This document shows positions 1-8,239 of a stretch of 64,000 bases of DNA, one piece after another (position 1 is the stretch's first letter; every line of letters begins with the position of its first letter). Source of the stretch: Clostridium sp. GTDB lineage: Bacteria; Bacillota; Clostridia; TANB77; CAG-508. Below the pieces are notes generated by a model. The model saw only the letters and a list, made by a program, of their open reading frames with translations, did not search any database and was not told the DNA's origin. The position numbers were made by a program, and so were the translations under genes. The stretch is taken from NCBI GenBank assembly GCA_018371855.1, contig JAHAKD010000005.1, forward strand, positions 62,001 to 126,000. Reading direction: 5' to 3'.

Positions 1-9
1 TATTATTAC

Positions 10-933
10 ATGATGGTTCTAGATATTATCTTACATCCTTTTTTCGAAAATACTATATATGCAATAGAACAAGCTAGACCATTATATTGGAGTATAGTAA
101 GCTTGTTAAAAAAATTGGATGAACATATTAGTGATTTTTGGAGAGAAAGAGCAAGGATTATATTAGCGAAGTATATTAATAATGATGGAGCAAAAGAGCT
201 TTACATTGAACTTTTTGAAGGTGACAAAGGGAATGGAAAGGAACTACTGAGAGAGAATTATTACTTTAATATGGCAACAGGAATTATAATGAACAGTGAT
301 ATTCAAATACGATTTTTCTATGAAATGAATAAAGAGGAAAAGAATATTGTAATAAACCAAGTTGTTTCCTTCGCGAGAAGAATAAATACCTTATTAGCTA
401 AAGATTTAGAGAGAATCTCACCAGAGGTGTTTTATCATCCAAGAGAACATGAGACAGAGCTGGAAGAAATTTTTACGTACCTTAAAATGTTCAGATTTAC
501 TCATAAAACTTTAGAAGAAGTAATGTTACAAAAGGGAATGAGTAAAAAAGAATGGAGCTATGTAAAAAATTTATTAAGGACAGTATATGAAGAGGAACAT
601 ATGCAAAGAATAGAGGAGCAATATTTAGCTTCCGAGCATGATTATTATACTATAATTAATAACATTGCATTAAAATATTCATTACAGTCGGCAAGTTCTG
701 TAAATGCAAATTTATTAGAACTTTGTAAATATGAGTTAGCATTTAAACTAGCAATTCAAGAAAAGACAGAAGAAGAAAAAGCAGTTATGAAAGACATGGA
801 GTCTATATACAGGCTGCTAGATATACCTTTTAAAACAAATCTGGATAAAGATTTGATGATAGAGGCACAACGAAAGAAAGGCGTATCAGATTGGATGATT
901 AATCTGTTTGTTTTTATCTGTGAAGATGAGTAA
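10..933 (+). CDS. Hypothetical protein, possibly 5'-truncated
   Basis: I do not recognise this 307-residue protein. It is soluble by eye, with no signal peptide or membrane segment, and rich in predicted helix with many Glu and Lys residues. The frame stays open to base 1, so the true start could lie upstream; two ATG codons sit at 10 and 13 and no clear ribosome binding site is visible. It ends at a strong terminator, so it is transcribed apart from minD. Its codon use looks slightly less AT-biased than minD, which suggests an accessory gene. It occupies the place where minC would often be found, but nothing in it resembles MinC. Confidence 0.7.
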   Translation: MMVLDIILHPFFENTIYAIEQARPLYWSIVSLLKKLDEHISDFWRERARIILAKYINNDGAKELYIELFEGDKGNGKELLRENYYFNMATGIIMNSDIQIRFFYEMNKEEKNIVINQVVSFARRINTLLAKDLERISPEVFYHPREHETELEEIFTYLKMFRFTHKTLEEVMLQKGMSKKEWSYVKNLLRTVYEEEHMQRIEEQYLASEHDYYTIINNIALKYSLQSASSVNANLLELCKYELAFKLAIQEKTEEEKAVMKDMESIYRLLDIPFKTNLDKDLMIEAQRKKGVSDWMINLFVFICEDE

Positions 934-944
934 AAAAATAGGGG

Positions 945-970
945 AAGCAGGATGTTATCCTGCTTTTTTC
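945..970 (+). terminator. Rho-independent terminator after the first gene
   Basis: The perfect stem AAGCAGGAT/ATCCTGCTT with a GTT loop is followed by a T run. It isolates the upstream orphan gene from minD. Confidence 0.85.
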
Positions 971-1029
971 CTACCTAAAAAGGTGGACTAAAAAAACGTA
1001 TAAATCTTACGCAAATAAGCTTTCTAAGA

Positions 1030-1058
1030 TTGACTTTTTATACTTTTTCATATATTAT
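1030..1058 (+). promoter_or_regulatory. Sigma-A-type promoter of minD
   Basis: TTGACT at 1030-1035 and TATTAT at 1053-1058 are separated by 17 bases. This gives the minD-minE-rodA group its own start of transcription downstream of the terminator at 945-970. Confidence 0.65.
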
Positions 1059-1119
1059 AGTAATGTCAAATTTTATGTATAAATGAGATATAAAAGCACT
1101 AGCTTAAGGAGGAAGATTT

Positions 1120-1914
1120 ATGGGAGAAGTAATAGTTATAACATCTGGTAAAGGAGGAGTAGGAAAAACAACTACAACAGCTAACTTAGGTTCTGCCCTA
1201 GCATTAGAAGGAAAAAAAGTAGTATTAGTAGATACAGATATAGGGCTTCGTAACTTGGATGTCGTAATGGGACTAGAAAATAGAATTGTTTACGATATCG
1301 TAGATGTTGTAGAAGAAAAATGCAAATTAAGACAAGCATTAATAAAGGACAAGCGTTTTCAAGAATTATTCCTATTACCTGCTGCCCAAACAAGAGATAA
1401 AAGTGCAATAACAGAAGAACAAATGAGAAATCTAACAAACCAATTAAAAGAAGAATTTGACTATATTTTAATAGACTGTCCAGCCGGAATAGAACAAGGA
1501 TTTAAAAATGCAATCATAGGGGCAGATAAGGCAATAGTTGTAACAATGCCAGAAATTTCAGCCATAAGGGATGCTGATAGAATAATAGGATTATTAGAAT
1601 CATCAGAAATAAAGAATCCACAATTAATTATAAATAAATTAAGACCAGAAATGGTTAGAAAAGGTAAGATGATGGATGTTGATGATATAGTAGATTTATT
1701 ATCAATAGAACTTTTAGGAGTAGTACCAGATGACGAATATGTAATTACTCAAACAAATAAAGGGGAACCTGTTATATCTAACAGAAAAGCACCTTCAGGT
1801 AAAGCATATATGGAAACTGCTAAGCGTATTCTAGGGGAAGATATAGAAGTAACAATACCAGGAAGAGAAAAAGGATTCTTGGCAGCTTTAAAAAGATTTT
1901 TTAAAAGAAAATAA
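1120..1914 (+). CDS. minD: Septum site-determining ATPase MinD
   Basis: MinD is a membrane-associated ATPase that positions the division septum with MinC and MinE. The deviant Walker A motif GKGGVGKTT lies at about residues 10-18, and the switch motif DTDIGLRNLD follows at about 38-47. The C-terminus is the expected amphipathic membrane-targeting helix (AALKRFFKRK). Length (264 residues) is typical. The start follows a GGAGG box by a normal distance. It is followed 20 bases later by minE, and then rodA, a standard clostridial order. No minC is present in the window. Confidence 0.96.
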   Translation: MGEVIVITSGKGGVGKTTTTANLGSALALEGKKVVLVDTDIGLRNLDVVMGLENRIVYDIVDVVEEKCKLRQALIKDKRFQELFLLPAAQTRDKSAITEEQMRNLTNQLKEEFDYILIDCPAGIEQGFKNAIIGADKAIVVTMPEISAIRDADRIIGLLESSEIKNPQLIINKLRPEMVRKGKMMDVDDIVDLLSIELLGVVPDDEYVITQTNKGEPVISNRKAPSGKAYMETAKRILGEDIEVTIPGREKGFLAALKRFFKRK

Positions 1915-1933
1915 GTAGCATTGGAGGTAAAAT

Positions 1934-2746
1934 ATGTTCGAAAATATAGTAGGTTTCTTCAAAAAATTATTAAAAAAAGAAGAGGAAGAAGAAAACAATA
2001 AAGATATGGCAAAAGAAAGATTACACTTAGTTTTAATGCAAGACAGAGCAAATGTTTCAGCAGACTTTTTAGAAATGATGAAACAAGAAATTATAGATGT
2101 AATTAAAAAATATATAGATGTAGATGAAAAAGAAATTGATGTTCATTTAACAAGTAAGACTAACGAAGATGGTACATCAGCAGCTCCAGCATTATATGCA
2201 AATATTCCAATTGTTAGTATTAAACATACAGGAAATATGGATGATGAAGTAGTAGAAAAGATTCAAGAAGTAGATGATAGAAATGATGCTAATCAAGAAG
2301 AAAAAAATACTAAAATAGATGAAAAAGCAAATAAAGTAACTGAATGCAAAAAAGAGGATAAAACAGAAATTAAAGTAGAAGATAATAAGGAAGAAGTAAA
2401 AGTAGAAGAGATAAAAGAAGAAAAAAAGGAGATTAAACAAGAAGAACTAAAAGTAAAAGAAGAAAATAAAGAAAATGAAGTAGTAGAAACAAAGGAAGTT
2501 ACACCAGAAAAAGAGGAAAAAGAAACTTCAAAAGTAGAAGAGAAAAATGTTCCTAGTAATGCAGAGACTAAAAAAATAGAAGAAAAAAATACTACTAATA
2601 ATACAGAAAATAAAAAAGTAGAAGAAAATAATATTAATGAAAAACAAGAAAACAAAAATATAACAACAAATTCACAAGTAAAACAAGAATCCATGATACA
2701 TAATAATAGAAAAAGAAGAAATAAAAAAAGAAAAGGAAAAAGATAA
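1934..2746 (+). CDS. minE: MinE with a long charged C-terminal tail
   Basis: The first ~97 residues match MinE, the topological factor that stimulates MinD ATPase: an N-terminal membrane-binding helix (MFENIVGFFKKLL), then the anti-MinCD segment containing RLHLVLMQDRANVS and a beta-rich dimer domain ending around IPIVSIKH. MinE is normally about 80-100 residues; this one continues to 270. The extra ~170 residues are almost wholly Lys, Glu, Asn, Val and Thr and end in a strongly basic cluster (RKRRNKKRKGKR). The tail looks disordered and repetitive. The gene has its own ribosome binding site (TTGGAGG) and no sign of a frameshift or fusion junction. The role of the tail is unknown. Confidence 0.9.
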   Translation: MFENIVGFFKKLLKKEEEEENNKDMAKERLHLVLMQDRANVSADFLEMMKQEIIDVIKKYIDVDEKEIDVHLTSKTNEDGTSAAPALYANIPIVSIKHTGNMDDEVVEKIQEVDDRNDANQEEKNTKIDEKANKVTECKKEDKTEIKVEDNKEEVKVEEIKEEKKEIKQEELKVKEENKENEVVETKEVTPEKEEKETSKVEEKNVPSNAETKKIEEKNTTNNTENKKVEENNINEKQENKNITTNSQVKQESMIHNNRKRRNKKRKGKR

Positions 2747-2764
2747 TGGATGTATAAAAACTAA

Positions 2765-2801
2765 AATTGCTGTCGAAACCTTCGTTTTCGTTAAAGCAAT
2801 T
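2765..2801 (+). other. Imperfect hairpin between minE and rodA
   Basis: The arms AATTGCT and AGCAATT enclose an inner pair GAAAC/GTTTTC. There is no T run after it, so it is more likely an RNA-processing or attenuation structure than a full terminator. Confidence 0.35.
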
Positions 2802-2843
2802 AAAATGAAATACTAATAAAAATAAATACGTAAAGGATGAAAG

Positions 2844-3950
2844 ATGAAGAAGAAAATTTTAAAAAATATCGACTGGGGAATTTTTATATGTTGTATTTTA
2901 TTATCAATAATAGGAATGGTAGCACTATTCTCGGCAACTTATGATTCAGAAGATACTAGTTTGCAAAGACAAATAATATGGTTTGTTATTTGTATTCCTA
3001 TAGTCTTTATCATAATATTTATAGATTATGAAGCAATAGCTAAAATATCGCCGATTTTTTATGGAATAGTTTTAATACTGCTGGTTATAGTATTGTTTAC
3101 AGACCCTGTAAATGGAGCTACAAGTTGGTTTGATTTAGGATTCCTTTCAATTCAACCAGCGGAGTTTGCTAAAATAGCGGTAATTCTATTTTTAGCATTG
3201 GTGTTGTGTAAAATACAAGAAAAGGGCAAAGACGAAATAAATAGACCTACAAAATTATTATTAGCTTTAGCAGTAGTAGCAATTCCAGTACTTTTAATAA
3301 TAAAACAACCAGACTATGGTACAGCAGCAGCGTTTTTAGTAGCAACAGTAATGATATTATTTACAGCAGGAATAAATAAAAAATATATTATAGGAACTAT
3401 TTTATTAGTAATTATAGCAGTTCCTTTATTATACTTTTTTGTATTACCAGAACATGCAAAAGAAAGAATCGAAGTATTTTTAAATCCAGAGTCAGACCCA
3501 CGTGGGTCAGGATATAACTTAACTCAATCAAAACTTGCAATAGGGGCAGGTCAGTTAACCGGAATGGGATTATTAAAGGGAAATCAAACACAATTAGGTT
3601 TCTTGTATCCAAAAACAACAGACTTTATATTTTCTGTTATTGGCGAAGAAATGGGATTCATAGTTGCTGGAGCAGTAATAATAATATATGTAATACTGAT
3701 AACCAAATCGATATATGTCGCAAAGACTGCAAAAGATGACCTCGGGACATATATTGCAATAGGAATTGCTGGAATATTTTTATTCCATATGGTAGAAAAT
3801 ATAGGAATGACAATGGGATTATTACCAATAACAGGTGTACCATTACCATTTGTAAGTTATGGAGGAAGTTCATTATTAACTAACTTTATTTTAATAGCAT
3901 TATTATTAAATATAAGTGGTAGAAGACAAAAAGCAATATTTATAGAATAA
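2844..3950 (+). CDS. rodA: SEDS-family peptidoglycan glycosyltransferase RodA
   Basis: This is a 368-residue polytopic membrane protein of the SEDS family, which polymerises peptidoglycan strands from lipid II together with a class B penicillin-binding protein. About ten hydrophobic segments are visible. Family motifs include IQPAEFAKIA, KQPDYGTA, the extracellular GYNLTQSKLAIGAGQLTGMG loop, and GVPLPFVSYGGSSLL near the end. RodA rather than FtsW is preferred because it follows minD-minE and because no division genes are near; FtsW cannot be fully excluded. A strong terminator closes the group. Confidence 0.88.
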   Translation: MKKKILKNIDWGIFICCILLSIIGMVALFSATYDSEDTSLQRQIIWFVICIPIVFIIIFIDYEAIAKISPIFYGIVLILLVIVLFTDPVNGATSWFDLGFLSIQPAEFAKIAVILFLALVLCKIQEKGKDEINRPTKLLLALAVVAIPVLLIIKQPDYGTAAAFLVATVMILFTAGINKKYIIGTILLVIIAVPLLYFFVLPEHAKERIEVFLNPESDPRGSGYNLTQSKLAIGAGQLTGMGLLKGNQTQLGFLYPKTTDFIFSVIGEEMGFIVAGAVIIIYVILITKSIYVAKTAKDDLGTYIAIGIAGIFLFHMVENIGMTMGLLPITGVPLPFVSYGGSSLLTNFILIALLLNISGRRQKAIFIE

Positions 3951-3981
3951 AAAGTTGAAAGTAAAAGCTTTCAACTTTTGC
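3949..3981 (+). terminator. Terminator after rodA
   Basis: The stem AAAGTTGAAAG/CTTTCAACTTTT with a short A-rich loop directly follows the rodA stop codon. Confidence 0.8.
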
Positions 3982-4031
3982 AGTTAAAGTATTTTATAAG
4001 TTGGCAGAAATAGAATTAAGGAGAGAGAAAT

Positions 4032-5015
4032 TTGTATTTAAAAAGTATAAAAATTGGAAATTTAGAATTAGAAAATAACGTTTTTTTGGCACCTATGGCA
4101 GGTATTACAGATAAATCATTTAGAATTTTATGTAAGGAAATGGGTGTAGGACTTACAACGACTGAAATGGTAAGTGCAAAAGCTATTTATTACCATGATA
4201 ATAAAACTAAGAAATTATATAATTCAGATGGTGAACAAAGACCAATTAGTATCCAATTATTTGGTAGTGATATAGAAGCAATAAAATATGCAACTCAAGA
4301 AGTTGATAAACTTGCCGATATTATAGATTTTAATATGGGATGTCCAGCTCCTAAAATAGTAAAAAATGGAGATGGAAGTAATTTATTATTGCATTTAGAC
4401 TTATTAGAAAAAATCGTTATTGCAATAAAAGAAAATACAAATAAACCAATTACTTTTAAAATAAGAAAAGGCTGGGATGAAAATAATATTGTTGCTGTAG
4501 AAGCTGCAAAAATAATTGAAAAAGCAGGTGGAGATGCTATTACAATTCATGGTAGAACCAGAAAAGAATTTTATTCTGGAAAAGCAGATTGGGATATTAT
4601 AAAAAAAGTAAAAGAAAGTGTAAGGATTCCAGTAATAGGTAATGGAGATATAATAGATGAAGAAACCGCAGAAGAAATGTTTAAATATACTAATGTAGAT
4701 GGGATAATGGTAGGAAGAGCTGCTTTTGGAAATCCATGGATATTTAGAGAGATAATACATTATTTAAAAACAGGAGAAAAATTAGAAAAGCCAACTTTGG
4801 ATGAAAGATATAATACAATGGTAAGACATATAAATATGGAAATAGAAGAACGAGGAGAAGAAGTCGCAATAAAAGAAATGAGAAAGCAATTAAGTTGGTA
4901 CATAAAAAATTTAAAAGATTCAAGTCAAATGAGAGATAAAATAAATAAAATAATAGATAAAGAACAATTGATAAATGAAATAAAAACTTATTTCGAATAT
5001 CTAAAAAATAATTGA
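4032..5015 (+). CDS. dusB: tRNA-dihydrouridine synthase (DusB-like)
   Basis: This FMN-dependent enzyme reduces uridine to dihydrouridine in tRNA. The TIM-barrel start contains VFLAPMAGITDKSFR, the catalytic Cys is in NMGCPAPK at about residue 104, and the phosphate-binding end is VIGNGDI and GIMVGRAAFGNPWIF. Length 327 is typical. The start is a TTG placed about 8 bases after AAGGAGAG; no ATG fits as well. It stands alone between two terminators. The NMGCPAPK motif fits the DusB branch, but the target position in tRNA is inferred. Confidence 0.92.
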   Translation: MYLKSIKIGNLELENNVFLAPMAGITDKSFRILCKEMGVGLTTTEMVSAKAIYYHDNKTKKLYNSDGEQRPISIQLFGSDIEAIKYATQEVDKLADIIDFNMGCPAPKIVKNGDGSNLLLHLDLLEKIVIAIKENTNKPITFKIRKGWDENNIVAVEAAKIIEKAGGDAITIHGRTRKEFYSGKADWDIIKKVKESVRIPVIGNGDIIDEETAEEMFKYTNVDGIMVGRAAFGNPWIFREIIHYLKTGEKLEKPTLDERYNTMVRHINMEIEERGEEVAIKEMRKQLSWYIKNLKDSSQMRDKINKIIDKEQLINEIKTYFEYLKNN

Positions 5016-5025
5016 ATAAAATTAG

Positions 5026-5056
5026 AGAAAGAATAGTATATATACTATTCTTTCTT
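5026..5056 (+). terminator. Terminator after dus
   Basis: A near-perfect stem, AGAAAGAATAGTATA/TATACTATTCTTTCT, is followed by T-rich sequence. Confidence 0.75.
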
Positions 5057-5095
5057 TGATATAAGAAAGAATTATATTTAATTTAGGAGGCATTT

Positions 5096-5689
5096 ATGAA
5101 AAAAAATAAATTAATTATTTTTTTTATTTTAGCAATAATTATTGTTTGTATAATTATTTTTTATGTAATGAATAATAAAAAAATCGAAATTGGGAATAAT
5201 GATAATAATCAAATTTTAAATATGAACTCGTATAAAGCTGAAATAGAGGTAACTGTGGTAAGTAATAAAAATACTAATAAATATAAAATGATACAAGAAT
5301 ATAAAAAGGGAGAATACTGTGTACAAGAGGTAGAGGAACCAGAAAATATAAGAGGGGTAAGAATAGAATATTCCAATAATGCATTAACTTTAAAAAATAC
5401 GAATATGGATCTTACAAATATATACCAAAATTATGAATACATGGCAGAAAATAATTTATTTTTAAATGAATTTATAGACGATTTTAATAATAGTAGTAAT
5501 TCGAAAAAGGAAGAAAACGAAAATGAGATTATATTATCAACAGATTGTAAAACTCAAGAGAATAAGTACCAAGTAAAGAAAAAACTAACAGTTGATAAAA
5601 AAACAAATAAACCAAAGAAATTAGAAGTACAAGATATTAACCAAAATATAACTGTTTACATATTATATAATGAGATAAGTTATAAGTAG
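5096..5689 (+). CDS. Membrane-anchored protein, GerS/LolA-like
   Basis: The 197-residue protein starts with a short basic stretch and one long hydrophobic segment (about residues 5-26) and then continues outside the membrane. The pattern NSYKAEIEVTVVSNKNTNKY, followed by KMIQEYKKGEYCVQEV and a C-terminal VDKKTNKPKKLEVQD, resembles the LolA-like fold of clostridial germination protein GerS. It has no lipobox Cys, so it would be anchored by the helix rather than by lipid. Start supported by TTTAGGAGG. It ends where the longest reading of ndoA begins, so the two are probably co-transcribed. Assignment is moderate and rests on residue pattern only. Confidence 0.6.
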   Translation: MKKNKLIIFFILAIIIVCIIIFYVMNNKKIEIGNNDNNQILNMNSYKAEIEVTVVSNKNTNKYKMIQEYKKGEYCVQEVEEPENIRGVRIEYSNNALTLKNTNMDLTNIYQNYEYMAENNLFLNEFIDDFNNSSNSKKEENENEIILSTDCKTQENKYQVKKKLTVDKKTNKPKKLEVQDINQNITVYILYNEISYK

Positions 5690-5760
5690 TGAAGAGCTAT
5701 TTTCTTTATCTCGAGCTAGTATTTAAAACAAGATATATACTAATAATGGGAGTGAAGAAA

Positions 5761-6111
5761 ATGAATATAAAAAGAGGCGACATGTTTTATGCAGACTTAA
5801 GTCCTGTTGTTGGCTCAGAACAGGGAGGAATTAGACCAGTTTTAATAATACAAAATGATTTGGGGAATAAATATAGTCCAACTGTAATTGCAGCAGCAAT
5901 TACATCTCAAAAAACTAAAAATAAGTTGCCTACACACATAGAAATTAATTCAAAAGATTTTGGTTTAAAATCAGATTCGATAGTACTTGCTGAACAAATT
6001 AGAACAATAGATAAAAGTAGACTAAAAGAGAGAATAGGACATATAGACAATGACGAAATTATAGGAAAAATAAATAATGCTCTTGGTGTTAGTTTCGGTT
6101 TAGGTGAATAG
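5761..6111 (+). CDS. ndoA: MazF/PemK-family endoribonuclease (EndoA/NdoA)
   Basis: This is a sequence-specific mRNA interferase of the MazF family. Family motifs are present: IKRGDMFYADLSPVVGSEQG, RPVLIIQND, TVIAAAITSQKTK and LAEQIRTIDKSR. The ATG at 5761 follows GGGAGTG and gives 116 residues, the usual EndoA length; a longer reading from GTG 5689 adds a non-conserved N-terminus and is rejected. In most Bacillota the antitoxin gene lies directly upstream, often after alr. Here the upstream gene is the GerS-like protein and no antitoxin is seen. Confidence 0.93.
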   Translation: MNIKRGDMFYADLSPVVGSEQGGIRPVLIIQNDLGNKYSPTVIAAAITSQKTKNKLPTHIEINSKDFGLKSDSIVLAEQIRTIDKSRLKERIGHIDNDEIIGKINNALGVSFGLGE

Positions 6112-6123
6112 AGCATATTAATT

Positions 6124-6155
6124 AAAAATCCGCCCTTACAAAGGACGGATTTTTA
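6124..6155. terminator. Bidirectional terminator between ndoA and the HD-GYP genes
   Basis: AAAAATCCGcCCTT/AAGGaCGGATTTTT forms a stem with one mismatch; T runs lie on both sides, serving convergent genes. Confidence 0.85.
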
Positions 6156-6166
6156 TAATTAACTAT

Positions 6167-7105
6167 TTATACTTGTAATTTTTTTATTATTTTAATTTCT
6201 TCATATAATTTTTCTACAATATCTTTTCTTGTTAAAAATGCTGTTTGATATTCGTGATAAATCTTATGAATATTTTCAAAATTTTCGCCTTCCTGAAATA
6301 GCATTTCCATTCCTTCTTTATAATAATTTTTCTTTTTTTCGGAATGAGCTTTATCCATTTTTTCCTCATATTCTAAGATTTGTTCAATTCTTTTAATTTG
6401 ATCTTTTAAATAGTCAACATAGCCTGTAACACAACTAATTTCATAGTATGTATCATCAATAACAACTTTAAATAAAGCTTTTACAACTTTTTTATTAAGT
6501 TTACCTAATTTTACGCCTTGTGCGGCATTATCTAGAGCGGCTACTTTAATATTTGGTTCGGTATCTTTTATTAAATCTTTTAAAGTATCAGATATGTGAA
6601 TATGAGTTTTATATTGTCTTTTAGTAACTAATGCATCATAGTCATCTGCAACTTTTATTATTTGATCTTCGTATGGAATTAAATTTCCAACCAATCCTTC
6701 AGGATATCCCATACCATCTAAAGTTTCATGATGATATTTTGGCCCTAGTGCATAAGGTCTTAATTTAATATCATCCATACACATTTTATAACCAATAAGA
6801 GTATGCGTTTTCATAATAGCAAATTCTTCATCTGTTAATTTATCAGGTTTATTTAGTATTTTTGCAGGAATAAACATTTTACCAATATCATGTAAATATG
6901 CACAAATAGTACAATAAGCAGTAAAACTTTTATCGCAACGCAAATATTCGCATAACCTACAGGTAATACTTGCAACATTTTCACTATGTATTCTGGTAAA
7001 AGGGTCTAAACTATCTAGCATAGTTAATTGATATCTCATAGTGACATCTAAATTATATGATTTTAAAGTTGTTTTATCATAAAAATCAAATTTTTGTTCA
7101 AACAT
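6167..7105 (-). CDS. HD-GYP domain protein, copy 1
   Basis: The protein carries an HD-GYP domain, a family that hydrolyses cyclic di-GMP. Visible motifs are the HD core YLHDIGKMFIP, the preceding HSENVASITCRLCEYL, the later HHETLDGMGYPEGLVG with the GYP signature, and IIKVADDYDALVTKRQYK. The final ~80 residues look helical and charged. There is no receiver, GGDEF or membrane segment. It follows a paralogue (7185-8075) on the same strand with a 79-base gap, and the two read as a tandem duplication. Metal ligands of the domain appear intact, so activity is plausible but inferred. Confidence 0.87.
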   Translation of the reverse strand: MFEQKFDFYDKTTLKSYNLDVTMRYQLTMLDSLDPFTRIHSENVASITCRLCEYLRCDKSFTAYCTICAYLHDIGKMFIPAKILNKPDKLTDEEFAIMKTHTLIGYKMCMDDIKLRPYALGPKYHHETLDGMGYPEGLVGNLIPYEDQIIKVADDYDALVTKRQYKTHIHISDTLKDLIKDTEPNIKVAALDNAAQGVKLGKLNKKVVKALFKVVIDDTYYEISCVTGYVDYLKDQIKRIEQILEYEEKMDKAHSEKKKNYYKEGMEMLFQEGENFENIHKIYHEYQTAFLTRKDIVEKLYEEIKIIKKLQV

Positions 7106-7184
7106 TAAATACTCCTCTTTTGTAAAATTATTAGTAATTTCGCATATAGCACACAGATACCAAATTATAAATTTGGACTGTGGC

Positions 7185-8075
7185 TTAAATTTTTAATTTT
7201 CTGATTTCTTTTAATTCTGAATTTAATTTATCTATTTGTGTTTCTTTGTTTACCAAAGCTTTTTTATATTCATCAAGGATGCCTTCAAAATTATCTACGG
7301 TTTCACCTTTACCAAATAACATTTTCATTCCTTCTAAGTAATAATTTTTTTGTTTTTCAGAATTAGAAGAATTCATTTTATCATAATATTTTTTTACTTG
7401 AGTTAATCTTTTTATATTATCTTTTAAGTAATCTAAATAGTCAAATGCACATGAAATTTCATTAATAGTGTCATCTATTACAACTTTTTTTAATGCTTTT
7501 GTAGCTGGTACATTATTTTTTCCATTATGCGCATTTTCAATTAATATTTTTAAAGTATCAATAATACCAACATGTGATTTATATTGTCTCTTACTAACAA
7601 TTGCATCAAATTCATCGGCTACTCTAATGATTTGTGCTTCTATTGGTATGGCATCTCCTTTTATGCCTTCGGGGTAACCTGTTCCATTTAGAGCCTCATG
7701 ATGACTTTTTGGACCTGCTGCATATGGTCTTAAATTAACATCATTCATACACATTTTATAGCCAATAGTTGTATGTGTTTTTATAATTTCGTATTCTTCA
7801 TCTGTAAGTCTTGATGGCTTTTGAAGAATAGATGGTGGAATAAACATTTTACCAATATCATGCAAATATGCACAAGTAGTACAGTAGATAGTAAAATCTT
7901 TATTTAAATGTAAATAATCACATATTCTACAAGTTATATTTGCAACACTTTCAGAATGTTTCCTTGTAAAATTATCTAATGAATCTAACATTTTTAATTG
8001 ATACCTAGCGGTTGAATCTAAGTCATAAGATTTTAAGACTGTTTTATCATAAAAGTCAAATTTTTCTTTAATCAT
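7185..8075 (-). CDS. HD-GYP domain protein, copy 2
   Basis: This is a paralogue of the downstream gene with the same layout over its length: a short N-terminus (KFDFYDKTVLKSYDLD), HSESVANITCRICDYL, YLHDIGKMFIP, HHEALNGTGYPEGIKG and IIRVADEFDAIVSKRQYK. The C-terminal region is helical and ends in a likely coiled coil. All HD-GYP hallmark residues are kept, so it is a candidate cyclic di-GMP phosphodiesterase. The gene is the first of the pair; it is divergent from smc and its start is preceded by AAAGGAG. No diguanylate cyclase lies in the window. Confidence 0.87.
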   Translation of the reverse strand: MIKEKFDFYDKTVLKSYDLDSTARYQLKMLDSLDNFTRKHSESVANITCRICDYLHLNKDFTIYCTTCAYLHDIGKMFIPPSILQKPSRLTDEEYEIIKTHTTIGYKMCMNDVNLRPYAAGPKSHHEALNGTGYPEGIKGDAIPIEAQIIRVADEFDAIVSKRQYKSHVGIIDTLKILIENAHNGKNNVPATKALKKVVIDDTINEISCAFDYLDYLKDNIKRLTQVKKYYDKMNSSNSEKQKNYYLEGMKMLFGKGETVDNFEGILDEYKKALVNKETQIDKLNSELKEIRKLKI

Positions 8076-8177
8076 TTTGAAACTCCTTTGTAAATAGTAT
8101 TACTTTTTACTATGTAAATAATTCAATATTTTTTCAAAAGTATAATATCATTAAATTAAATAAAGTTCAATATATTG

Positions 8178-8206
8178 TTGATTTATATCGATTTTTAATA
8201 TATTAT
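8178..8206 (+). promoter_or_regulatory. Promoter of smc
   Basis: TTGATT at 8178-8183 and TATTAT at 8201-8206 are separated by 17 bases, about 34 bases before the chosen smc start. Confidence 0.55.
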
Positions 8207-8239
8207 AAAGAAGTACAAAAAGATAAAAAGGTGATTATA

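Noticed and set aside
2192..2694. Long Phe/Ser-rich open frames on the minus strand opposite the minE tail
   Set aside because: They mirror the Lys/Glu codons of the tail, have no ribosome binding site, and lie wholly within a convincing gene.
8231..8239. GTG at 8231 as the start of smc
   Set aside because: It overlaps the ribosome binding site; ATG 8240 matches the conserved SMC N-terminus.
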